In this document: piece by piece, positions 13,026 through 25,600 of the stretch | Numbering within the stretch: the stretch's first letter is position 1 | Layout of the letters: every line of letters begins with the position of its first letter | Assembly (NCBI GenBank): GCA_051294375.1 | Contig: CM119263.1 | Location: 17,942,628 to 18,006,627 of the forward strand | Length of the DNA: 64,000 bases | DNA from: Paraspadella gotoi | Taxonomy: Eukaryota; Chaetognatha | Reading direction: 5' to 3' | Notes under the pieces: generated by a model | Told to the model about the DNA's origin: nothing | Databases searched by the model: none | The model's input: the letters and a program-made list of their open reading frames with translations, nothing else | Program-made: the position numbers and the translations under genes

Positions 13026-13646
13026 TTTTCTAGTTAATTTAATTATAATTTATTATAACTTTAATTTTTACCAAAATATATATTAGCTGTACCAATTTTA
13101 TATAACAAAAATAAAAAATATTTTAAAAAAATTATATCTGAATTCCTTTATTTTTTTTCCCAAAACTTATCCTATTCCGTTCAATTTCGTTCTTCTTTTT
13201 TTTCCCGTTAATTCTTTAAGAAAAACTTTGTTCTTCGTTTTCCCATAGGCCTCCAAAGGGCATTGATCTCCAGGAATGCCCAATATATTTTAATATTAAA
13301 TGAAAATCAACCTAGATACTCTATTCGAATTTGACTTTATTCCTCGCAACATTCATTATTCACAATTGCTTTACCTTTCATTTTCGCGAACACATAAAAT
13401 TGTGGTCCATTTGTTTTCTTTCCAGAAAAAAAAAATTATTGATTTACATATTGACTTTTTGAAATTTTTTTACGAATATTTCTAGTAGTAATGAGCTCGG
13501 AATTTGAAGACAAAGCGATACAAAAATTCTTTGACTCTGTGTTGCCCTAAAAAGCTTCCTCCAATATAAATTTAACGAAAATTAACTAGTAATTAAGTCT
13601 ACTTGGAGAAAATTGTTCAGAAATATAAAATTAAAAATAAATTAAA

Positions 13647-16600
13647 ATGGATGATTGTCGCGAAAACACGATAAAAAATTCCCCTGAATACAGAAGCTTT
13701 CTCAGTTCTGTTCCCAAAAAGAAGGTAATGCTTTTTCTGAGTTCATCAATTACATCGTGATTATCCTAATTTTCCTAACATTTTCCAGTATATCGTTGAT
13801 CCGGATGGGCAAAGGGAGTGGACAGTTTTTGACGCGGGCCCCAAAACTGTTAGGTCTCCCCTCGTTTTTCTTCCACCTGTATCAGGATCAGCTGACGTTT
13901 TCTTTAGACAAATTCTCGCGCTTTCCTCTTTAGGATACAGAATTATTGCGGTGAGATTATTTGGTCTATGAATTTGTCGTCAAACCTTTATTAACCTTGA
14001 AAGAAAATAGAAGCGAACGAAATAATGATATATATATAATCATATTTTAAATACATTCGAGATCTCTTCAAAATCTATTTTGATAAAAAAGTTATGAAAA
14101 TTTGCAAAATTACTTGTTACACTAATAATAATTCATTAATAATACACTAATAATGATATATAATATATAATATATTGCATGTTGATCAACATCAAGAAAT
14201 TAAAGTTATATCTTGAAACTAACATTTAATTAAAAAAATATCATGAGATACTTAATGACAACATTTTTAAGTAGTTGTAGTCTTTTTATCTTGCCAGACG
14301 GGTTTAAGCCCGTCTTGGCGTGATAATCGCTTCTTTGTATCGTCGTCGTCGTCACGCTTTTTTACAATTTAAAATTGTAAAAGTGTATAAACATAAGAAG
14401 CTAAAAATTTAGATATAAAGAAAATTGTTGCGGTTACTTTCCAGCTATTTTTTGCATTTTAATTTAAGAAACAAAAAATAAAATTTAGATATCGAAAAAC
14501 TTTGGCCTCTTGTGATTCATATGAGCTGTATCTCATTTATGTACGACAAAAAATATTAGAGTTCTTTACAAAAGAAAATGAGTTATAAAAAAAATAAAGT
14601 AATAAATATTTTTTTGGATATTTATACTTTTTGTAATTCGCTTTTAGCCGATTTACTTAACCCCCCGAAATATTGTAGCAATTTTGGGGCCGCTCCGCAC
14701 CCCGTTTTTTTTTTTCAATTTTTTTTTTTTTTTTTTTTTCCGTCTCTTAACTTTTGCTAACCTACTACGAAGGATTTGTCTCTTACTTTTTCTATCTAGA
14801 GCATTTTCCCTTATTTCTATAAGAAATTTTGCTCCTAATTCTGCAAACCGCCACAGATTCTTCACTTGCAGCTCGCTTTACACATAAGGCAATTTTTGCC
14901 TGTTTTAGGTCTTAATAAAAACAGATGGCCCACAACATAAAGAGCAATTTTTCTGAAACATAAAGACAGTCCCATTGAAATCTCTTTGTATTATCACCCT
15001 ATTCTATCTAAGAGGGCTTAACAAAGCAGGAAGGTCTTTTTGTAAGACAAGGAACATTCATTTGCTACTTCTGTCCTGCACCTACTAGATTTTCAACTTG
15101 CACTGCTCTTCAACAAAATAGAAAATATAAAATAGATAGAAAAAAAAAGAATTAATATAAATATAGTATGAATAATAATTAAATTAATTAATTAATAAAA
15201 AAAAAAATAAGTATATCCATTTCATGTAAAATTAAATTAAATTAGTTAATAGAAAATAGAAATAAGAAAAAAGTAATTAAATTAATTAATTAATTTATTG
15301 ATTGATTAATAAACCAACGAAGCTGTTTAAAAATATGGGTGGATTGATGTCACGTGATTTAAACTTCCTATGTGGCACAATAAGTAAGTACGATATTACG
15401 GCGCATTGTAAGCAGTCTGACGCTTATTTCTCAGTCAGAGCGTGCATCTTCTCTTAAACAATTATTCTTATCCATACTGTCGCTCCTCATCTCATCACCA
15501 CGTAGTTGCGCGTGTTGTTCTCAGATGGCTGTTTGTTTGTCGGCAGCTGAGGAGAAAGGGAACGGATATATTAGAAACGGAAAAGCAGGACATTCTCTCT
15601 CTCACTGCTCTTCCAACACTCACCACTCAATTCCTCTCTAGATACTAGCTCAGTGAAAGCGAACGCCCACCAGAAATCACTTTTTTTGTTTCATACACTG
15701 TTTATGTTTGAACATGGTGTCGTTCACCTGCAGTTTCGAAATATTTTTTGAACCTTTTGAAATTTTTTCTGCAATTATTTTTTTTGCGAAATATATCTTG
15801 ATACTACGGAAATTTCCTTTTTTCCGCTTTCCGAGATTGTTTCGGATTCAGTTGGGTGAAATTCGAGGTCGGTTTCGTTATTGTCAAGATGTCCGACTCT
15901 CCGGCAAACCGAAATCGAGCCAGGCGTAAAAGCGGTCAAAAGCGAGCGAGCGGTGCCGCGGAAATGGGTCTGACTCCGCGAGCCGCGCCGACGTTTTTAG
16001 GGGCTTGTCTCCGGCCTCCTCCACCCTCCCGTAACGGCCCCCTTGTTTCTCACATGCGGGTGAACATGCCGCTAGGGCGCGCCGCCGAGGTCCGCGACCC
16101 GCCGCCGCCGCGGGTTTCTCCCTGGGTGGGCTCGAGCCGGGTGCACCGACTTAATTCATCGGCGTATGGTGGTAGGGGAGAGGACGTGTGCATTCGCGCT
16201 ACAGGCCGTCTTTAGCGGTGAAACGAATCAACTTGGATGTCAGGAGGGAATTCGCTTCTTCCCGAGTGGGAGGAGTTTCACCAACGTTCCTTGCGATCGA
16301 TATGCTTCGTGGCAACGGTGAGTTGATGTTCCTTTTTGTTGATTTTTGCCTTTTGGCTCATTAGTGATTTTTTCGTTATTTTTCGCTCCCCATTCGACTT
16401 TGGTCCTTGTTCTTGTTTTATCCTCGCCGCTTCTTGTTAGCTGGGCCTACGTGGTGGGGGCGCATGATAGTTTGGTTCAATGGACGGGTTCTTCATGGCT
16501 CCTCTCCCCCGTGTCTCCCGCCGTCCACCCTGCCCCGGTGGTGGGGGGGCTTCGGGGGTTTTTTTGTCTTTTTGGTCCGCGTATCTAATCAGTTTTTTCT

Positions 16601-19600
16601 CTTCTTTTCTGTCGATGTTGCATAGCTCTGAATTTCCACATTTTGTCCTCCCGCAATCAAGCCTTCTACTGCTGCTGATGAATTCGTTCCATGATCGTCC
16701 GCGCTCTGCGCCAAGCTTGTCCAGCCTAAACCGGCTCTTCCTAGCGGATATGGTTAGTTCGTCTCAATCTACTTCTGCAAATGCCATTGCAACCGGACGA
16801 TGATTCATCTGGTTCGCAGGGGCGAACTCTCTTCCACTTCTGATGCTCCAGTTGGATTTGGACTTATTCCAACGGCAAGACTGCATAGTTCCCTTCGGAT
16901 GGGTGTGTCAGCAATGGAGAGCTGCGTTACTGTTGGTTCTTCCGGGACGCTCGCCGGTGGGGCCGGTCAACGCAGATCTTTTGCTCGATGGGTTGATGGA
17001 TCTTCCCCTGCTGTCTTTGACGCTCCGCAATGAAGGATACTTGTGTCTCTGCCAATTGATGCGTTTCCAGGATCGCAAATCGGCTGTCTTTTTCAAGGCA
17101 GGCTCACTCGCTCTATGAGAGATGCGGGGCGTGGCTCATTCTGTCCTTCACACTGCAAGAAGGCCTGAAGTTTATGCATTGCGTCTTAGCTTCTTGGCGC
17201 AGACCCGAACTTAATTTTGGCTTGGAGACTTTGGCTGCTCCACTCGGTGGCCAGCTTTCAATGTCGGCGTTTTCTTTTATTCAGCTTTGCTGAATCTCGA
17301 CGTGGTAGTGGCGCTTCTCCGAAGGGCTTGATCACTGACGGATTCCTCCTTCTGTGGATTTTTACTTGGGGTCGTATCGACGGAGGTTTCTGGGCTTGCC
17401 ATTCTTCTCTTATCGGCTCCAGTTTTCGCCCCGAAATATGCAGCTCCGCGGAAGAAGTTTGCTAAGTCCAGGTTCCTACGCCTTTGCGCGTCGCGTCTTT
17501 GGCGTTCGGGGGGGATGGAGCGGCGTCGAAGGACTCCAAATGACTTCCTTTCGACGCCCCCTCGGCGTCGCCTCGTCCGGACCACTTTGGATATCAAGAC
17601 CAATGGATTCTGGTCCCAGGCTCGATTTTGTCTTCTCACGCGTCATCCGCACTTCCCGGTGGAGGGCGCTTGCAACATTCGTCCTTGGGCGGATTGGTCT
17701 GGACAGGAATTCTGCACTTTGCAAACGTGAAAGGTTCCTCATTGCAGGAGCGAACAGGATTCCTACCAGAATGCCTCTCCCTTCGGGCCCCTTCTTTGGG
17801 GACGGGCTCTCCTCTCGCGCGGATAGCGGGCTTTGGGGGTGCCGTGAGGAGGTGGAGCCTTCTCCGGGGTTTTCTCCAAGAATTTTTTCTGGTTCCCAGA
17901 TGGGGGGATGAGGCCGATTCTAAATTTGAAGAAGCCTCCAGCCTTCATCTGTCCCTCCTTACTTCCGGAATGGAAGGTTGTCAAGATGTTTCCGGAAAGA
18001 TGGTTCTTCCCGGGGACCTGGGCGTCGTCTATAGACCTTCGCGACGCTATCTCCACCTTGCCGCTTCCACGAGGACATACGCAAAGAGTTTTGTCGTTCA
18101 TTTGGAGAGGGCGGTATCTCCAGTAGCAAAGTCCTTCCTCTTCGGTTTGGCAACCGGTCTCTGGCTATTCACCAAGACGAACACGCCCTGTTAGTTCGCC
18201 TGGCTCCCGGAAAGAGGGGTATCAGGTGCCTTTTCTAACATAGAACGATATCTGATACTGGGGGACCTCGCAAGAGGAGTGTCTGGTGAAACACGTACTC
18301 ACAGCTCTTCGACTCTTGAAGGATGCGGGTTTCATCATCCATCCCAAGAAGTCAAGTTTGTTCCGACGCAGTTTTCAAGTTCTTGGTGCTCCAATGGGAC
18401 GGGGCGGCTTCAATCGAGTTGCGCTCGCCTTGACGAAAGAATTTTGTCACTTCGCGAGAGTGGCCGCCTCTCTCCTGCTAGAGCCCACTGCCATCAGCCC
18501 TTCAGGTTCTTGCCTGCTGGGTCTTGCGACCCGCAGCCTCTTTTGGCAGTCCCGCCTCATTCGTTGGCAGAGCGGCAAGGATTCAAACTGCGACGTCAAT
18601 CGTGTCTACTCCCACGGAAAGGATCTGGTGGAGACAGTCCTTCTTTCGGAGGCGGCGAGAGTGGAGCTAAACGTTGGATGTCAAAGCTCGAGATCCAGGA
18701 TTGCTTTGCTCCCGATCGCCCGATGTTCATCACCTGGATTCTTGCACGGCGGAAGTGACGACGGATGCGCTCGCAGGAGGGTTTGGGGCTTCCTTTTCAG
18801 CGGAGGCTTTCACCCGGGGGACTTGGGAAGCGCTGCAGATGCCTCCCCATATAAACTGTGAAGGAGGTTCATGGTCCTGCTGCAAGTTCCCTGCGTTCCC
18901 TTCGGTCAGCAGATCCAGGGCTGCAATCTTTTGTGGAAGACCGACAGCTAGTGTCTCTGGTTTGTCTCCTTGCCGCTCCTGCAGCCGCTCAACAGGATCT
19001 CACGAAGTTTGTCAGGAGAATTCTCTCCTTCTGGCTCAGTCTCTGCAGATGCACAATTGTGGGGACGCAATTTCTCCGCCCATTTCATCGGAGGAGAATT
19101 TGATCGCGGGATGCCAGCATCACGCGGAAGAGCAGTTCAGGATTGGCATCTCTCTCCCAGTTTTTCGACGGATTGTCGACGCGTTCTGGGTTTGCCCCAG
19201 ATAGATCTGTTTGCGACGGCGGCTCTCCTGTACCGTCAAGTTCCTCGCTACTCTCTTGGAAGAGTGGAGGAGGATCTCCTCGGACTGGATGCCCTGTCAA
19301 GTTTGGATTTTCGACGGCTTTACGTGTTTCCCGCCTCTCCCATTGATGCCCGAAGGTGATCCTCAAGTTGAGGGAAGGCCCCAAGGGGGAGTTTCTTTCT
19401 GAGCCCTTTTGGCCTAAGCCGAAGTGGTTGTCCGCGTTGTTGTTGACTCTTCGGTGTTGGAGGTCTCTTCGTCTCCCGTGGTCTCGTCGATTGGTGGTAG
19501 GATCAAAAGCCCGGACGCTCCTCCCAAGCCTGCGGATCGCCTCACCAAGTTGGTCGTCGGGGATTATGAAGGGCCGCACGGTCTCCAAGACTCTCAACAA

Positions 19601-22600
19601 CTCAGCTTTTTCAAACTGCATCTCCGACAGCATGGAGGGAATCTAACAGGATCCCGTTACGACAGGGTCTGGCGATGTTTTGACTCCTTCCCCCTTCAAG
19701 CGTAGGGCCTCGAGACATCAGGCCCTCTGAGGACGTCTCAGAGTATCTGAGCCCATCTCGCGACGGACGGTGCTGTCTTACAGCCACAGTGGAATTTGCA
19801 CAGATCGCTATCTCCGCTACTTTGCCTCATGTGGATGGTTCTCCAGTGGGTCAACATCCCTTTGCTGCCGTTTGCCTGAAGGGTGTCTTCCAAAACGCCC
19901 TCCTCGCTGCAGCGATTTCCCCGCTTGGAGTGTCGCCGCATTCTGCGAGTTTTTTGAATACTTCGCCTCTACCTATTTCTCCAGGCTCATGTTTTGAGGA
20001 GTACGATTTTCCTCTTGCCTATGGCCTCCTGCAGAAAGGCCTTCAGAGTTGGCTTCGCTTCGTTGTGGTAACTGGTCACATGGATTGCTGCTGACCACTT
20101 CGTTTTTGCCTTCTAACTGTCCAAGACTGATAGTTTTTCGTCGTCTTGTCCTGCTTTTCGTTTGGAATAGACTGCATGGCTCAAGTCGTTGCCCAGTCCT
20201 CTTGCTTTGGTTTTTTTGGCTTCGTGTTCGTTCATGATTGGATCTTGCGACCTAACACGATTTCCTCTTTACTTCTCCAACGCCTCCTTAGGTCCATTAT
20301 CTCTCGCACGTTTTTCATAGCATTCTCAAGTCGATCTTTGGAGAAGCGGACATCCGACGCGCACCTGGCTCGACAACGCGCTATGGCTGTATCGAAGCTT
20401 TGCAAGGGCGTGGGATCCTGGATGCGTTATTCTACGGGCAGGGGATTGGTCTGGAGCACAGACGCTTCTTCCGTTTCGAACTGTCGGGAGTCCGGCCGTG
20501 GAGTCCCTCTCATCAGATGGGTCCATTGTGGACTGAGTGATTTCCGTGGCGGTTCGCTTTCACTGAGCTAGTATCTGAGAGGAAGGAGAGGAGGGGAGGA
20601 AGAGCAGGAGGAAGTCCTGGCTTTTCCCGTTTTTTTCTTTTGTCCTTTCTTGTGGACAACACGAGCATCTGGATAGCAAAAGAGCAAAATCACGTGGTGA
20701 GAGGAGCCATGAAGAATCCCGGTTCCATTTGGAACCATAAATTACTGTGCTTACTGATAAGATAAAGTCGCAAAAATGTACCTTTGATTCATAAATTACC
20801 TAAGGCTGATTTTTTAATCTGCATTTTCTGCACACATTAGTAAATACTTTATTATTTATTTCTTAATTTTTTTCTTTCGTCATTCGCAGTGGGTCAGTGG
20901 GTTCTCTCCGGGAATTTCATCTGACGACGTTCCGACGAAAAACGGATTCTTAAGTTAGTGCTTTCTTAAGATTTTTTTCGTTTTTCGTTCTGCGTCGTAA
21001 CTACGGCAGACAATTTAATTTTTTGTCTGTCCTGCGCCGTAACGCGCGGCCGCACCAAGTCTGTGGCGTCCGTTCTAATACGGCCAGACCATTTTCCTTA
21101 TCTTAATATATCCGGGGGCGCGCAGAAGTTGTATTTAGATTTTTTGTGCGACGGCCCCGGTCGCAAGAAAGAATTACGTTTTTTCGTTTTTTTGAACGCT
21201 TAGGGCGTTTTAAAGTAAAAACATTTTAGAGATTTTGTTATTAAATAACTGTGCGTTTTTGTTATCGGGTTTTAATTTTTTTATGAATTATTATAAATTT
21301 TTTTATATTATATTTTTGCATTTTTAAAGTATAATTAAACTCCGTCGGGAGCGCGAGTCAGTCCTTGACTCTTTTTTAGGGACTTTTTTCTCTAAGGTTA
21401 ACAGGCCCCCGCCGCCTGACAGGACTAGAAATTTTTTTAAATTTAATACGATGGCGCTCGGCACGGATGAACCGATAAAACGAGTGACCTAATATTGCGA
21501 TAATCGTTGGCGAAACTTTCTCTCTCTCTCCTCTCTTTAAAAAAAAATTAATAAACTTTTTTTTCAACGCACGTACTACGCGACGAGTAACGAGTTTCCG
21601 GCTCTCTCTCTCTCTCAGTCTCTGTCTCTCTCTCTCTCTTCTCATCTCTCTCGTCCTACTGTTTTTTTTTAGTCCACCTTTTTTTTCACACACGCCGTCA
21701 CTTGGCGAGCGAGTAACGGTTCCGCTTCTGCAGGTCTGTTTCAGCTTCTTTCTCTCTCTCTCTCTCTCTCTGCATCTGTCTCTTTCTGTCTCTTTCTCTC
21801 TTTACGATCTCTTGCGTGATGCGTTCGTTTTTGAAAAATTTCGATTAATTTTTTTCCTTCTACAAAACTATTTATATTGCCATTGTATTCGGCGCTTTTT
21901 TCTAATACAAAATCCCAATTTAAATCCGAGATTCCTGGATAAATTTTAGAAAAAGTGAAGAATAACTTAACGAGTTCCGCTCTGCAGCGTCTGTTCAGGC
22001 TTCTTTCTCCTCTCTCATCTCTCTCTCTCAATGGGAAGCCATGCGTGTCCGGCTACCCGAGTCCTTTTGTCGCACCATGGCCGGGCCACGTCGGCCGGCC
22101 AATCTTTTGCCCTCCGGGAACTCGAGGTCGGAAAATTAAACTCTGATCAGGAGAAATCCTCGAATCAATAGGAACTACGTCCGGAGATCGGTGGTCGCGG
22201 ACGTAAGATTTCTTTTTAATTTAGTTTTTACTTATTTTTTTTGGATACTTTGCTTTTCTTTTCTTGTTTTTTGGGAGAACAATTTATTTTGTTCGTTGTG
22301 AAATTGATTTAGAAAAAGTTTTTAAAAAGAGATACAACAAAATGATTTTATTTCATAATGAAACAGACATGTTTTGACTCACATACGAGTCTTCCTTCAG
22401 CGCCCAATTCAATTTGTTAATTTGGAAGTTATTTTTTTTCTTTCTTTCTTTCATGTCTTTATTTTTTTTCTTTCTTCGCTTTTTTTTTATTTTTTTGTAA
22501 TTTTTTACTATTATATTTTTTAATCTTTCATTATTTTTTTAATTAAAGGAAAGAGAAGAACAAGAGTCTCGATCACGCGACACTTTCAGCTCCGCGATAT

Positions 22601-25600
22601 CGCGGACTCTGATCATTGAAGCCCGATGCCGCGGCGAGAGGGAAGGAAAAGAAGAGAAGAGAAAGAAGTATGACCCGTGGGTCAGGTTCGGGGTGCAGGT
22701 CGCGGACTGAGCCGCGGACGGAGGAGAACAAAAGCCGGCAGCCCGGAAACAATAGTGACCAAAAATTGGGTCGCGAAGTTCAAGTTATAATGCCTCCTCT
22801 CTCTCTCTCTCTTCTGTCTCTTTCTCTCTTACGATCCTCTTGCGTGATCGTTCTCGTTTATTGAAGAATCTGATTATTTTTTTCTTCTAAAAACTATATA
22901 TGCCATTTATTCTCGATCAAAAATCCCAAATTTAACTCCAGAGATTTTCGTGATACATTTGAGAAAAAAGTGAATAATACTTATAACCATGAATTCACAT
23001 GAGCTTCTGCGATATTTTGCTGTTAATTTTAATATAACGGCAGTGCGCGAAATAATTTTTTTTTTTTTTTTATTAATACCAAAAAGCAAGTTATTGACTA
23101 AATTTAAAAATAATAATTTAATTGCATGTATTTACCTAAAAAAAAATGTTTGTTTGTTTTTATTTATTACTTTAACTTTGGAGGCGGTCGGCCACTATTG
23201 GAGAAATTATACCTAAAATAGGAGTCGAGAAAAAGAGATAGTCAAATTAAACATTTTTTTTAATTTTGATAAATTTGTTATTATTAAATTTATAAATAAT
23301 TTAGTGCTATACTATTTAATCATTTTGTATCTTTTTTTAAAATATAATTATTTTAGTTGTGACTAATTCTATAAATTTGTTAAATTTTATCAAATATAAA
23401 ATTTGACCTCAGTCTGGTTTCTTCCTAAAAAATAGACAATCTAAAATTTCATTCAAGATTAAAATTTTTTAAAATGAGGAAATAAAATATTTTTTGATAA
23501 GTAAAAAAAATATTTTAAATTAAAAATATCATAGTCGTTAACTGAGTATTTCAACTATATATTTTGTTTAATAGGGATTATAATTTTTTGACCTTTATTA
23601 ATGGAAAATAGTTTCGCTTTATCGCGACACGGCAGACACACAGAGAAGAAGAAAGACAACACAGAGAGAGAGACAGGAGAGACTGCAACAAATATTTAGA
23701 ACGTGATAGAAATAAAATTGTTTTTGTTAGTGTGTGATTAAGGCATAAATAACTTTCTACTTTTTTTTTCAATTGAAATACAGAACAAGACTTTTGTTCA
23801 TCTAGTTCAAAATGAGGTTGAAACCTTAACTAATTTTGTATATTATTGAAAATGAATGAGATTGGATATTGATTGTATAAAAATGAAAAATATGAAATAA
23901 ATAGGCAACTAAAACATGAAAAATAAACATTGGAAAATAAAATAAATACGGCTTTGAACGAGCATCCATAAAAAAGATTTGCAAGTGCAGAAAAATAGGA
24001 ATCCCGAGTGAAAGAAAATGATTGAATAAATCTAGTATAGTGATCTCGCCAGTCCTTACTATCAAAAAATAAATGAAAAAGTACTAAATCTAATTTTGCA
24101 TATTGCAGTAAATTATATTAAACTGGAAACTTTAAACAAAAAAATATTTAGAATGCGATATAAAACAAATAAAATGGATACACATTTCAACTTCTCACTG
24201 CCTCACTAATGGAACTTGATAACTAGAATAGTTAAAAATCGAAAAAATGCTTCAAGTTAAAAAATTATGAAAGTTTGAAAAAATTATGCAAGTTGCAAAA
24301 ATTATGCAAGTGAAAAAATTATGCAAGTTGAAAAATTATGCAAGTTGAAAAATTATGCAAGTTGAAAAAATTATGCAAGTTGAAAAAATTATGCAAGTTG
24401 AAAAAATTATGCAAGTTGAAAAAATTATGCAAGTTTGAAAAAAAATTATGCAAGTTGAAAAAAATTATGCAAGTTGAAAATTATGCAAGTTGAAAAAATT
24501 AATGCAAGTTGAAAAATTATGCAAGTTGAAAAATTATGCAAGTTGAAAATTATGCAAGTTGAAAAAAATTATGCAAGTTGAAAAAAATTAATGCAAGTGA
24601 AAAAAATTATGCAAGTTGAAAAAATTATGCAAGTTGAAAAAATTGCAAGTTAAAAAAATTATGCAAGTTGAAAAAAATTATGGCAAGTTGAAAAAATTAT
24701 GCAAGTTGAAAAATTATGCAGTTGAAAATTATGCAAGTTGAAAAAAATTATGGCAAGTTGAAAAAATTATGCAAGTGAAAAAATTATGCAAGTTGAGAAA
24801 AAAATTATTGCAAGTGAAAAATTATGCAAGTTGAAAAAATTATGCAAGTTGAAAAAATTAATGCCAAGTTGAAAAAATTATGCAAGTTGAAAAATTATGG
24901 CAAGTTGAAAAAATATGCAAGTTGAAATTATGCAAGTGAAAAAATATGCGCAAGTTGAAAAAATTATGCAAGTTTGAAAAATTAAGCAGTTAGAAAAAAT
25001 TATGCAAGTTGAGAAAAAATTATGCAGTGAAAAAATTATGCAAGTTGAAAAAAATTATGCAAGTTGAAAAAATTATTGCAAATTTAAAACGATATTATTT
25101 TTTCCGCAGTAACAGTTCAAGTTTAGCCCTTATAAAGCGATTTATGTATGCGGCGCAGCACTGTTAATTTATATTTCCGGTTCTTTTTTTATTATTTTGA
25201 GTTAAACCATTACTATTAAAAATCCTTGCTTTTCTCCATATTAAATGAATTATTTGGCATCATCTCCATTAGGATAGATTCAGGGAGGAATCTTAATTCA
25301 TATGTTAAAGAAGAGCGGTATTATATTGTTGGTTTTCTTTTCTTTTTGTTGGTAAAATAATTAGATGAAACAGAATTTTGATTTTCACAACGAATTTGTT
25401 TTAGATTAAAAACATGTTTCGAACATGTTTCCGTTCTTCATCAGTGTTTGAGTTTGAATTACAAATTATTGGTTAGTTAAAGTTGAGAGAGAGGGAGAGA
25501 GAGATACAGAGAGTGAGGGAGAGAGAGAGGGAAAGCTTCCAACAAAGAATTGAGGGAAAGGTAAAATTAGAGGGTGAGGACAGCTGAAGTTTTGGTTCAG

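Larger units (their letters stand above)
9340..13646. other. Intergenic stretch between Headcase and maspardin
   Basis: Head-to-head intergenic region. Besides the CCAAT cluster it holds an inverted repeat (10543-11085), a second inverted repeat (11890-12480) and a telomere-like block (12905-13025). A small open frame at 10282-10335 starting MEESAFKALL is too short to call. No other gene was supported. Confidence 0.6.

Noticed and set aside
17277-18194. Several overlapping open frames on both strands treated as separate genes
   Set aside because: They are frame-shifted pieces and shadows of one decayed DIRS-type element.
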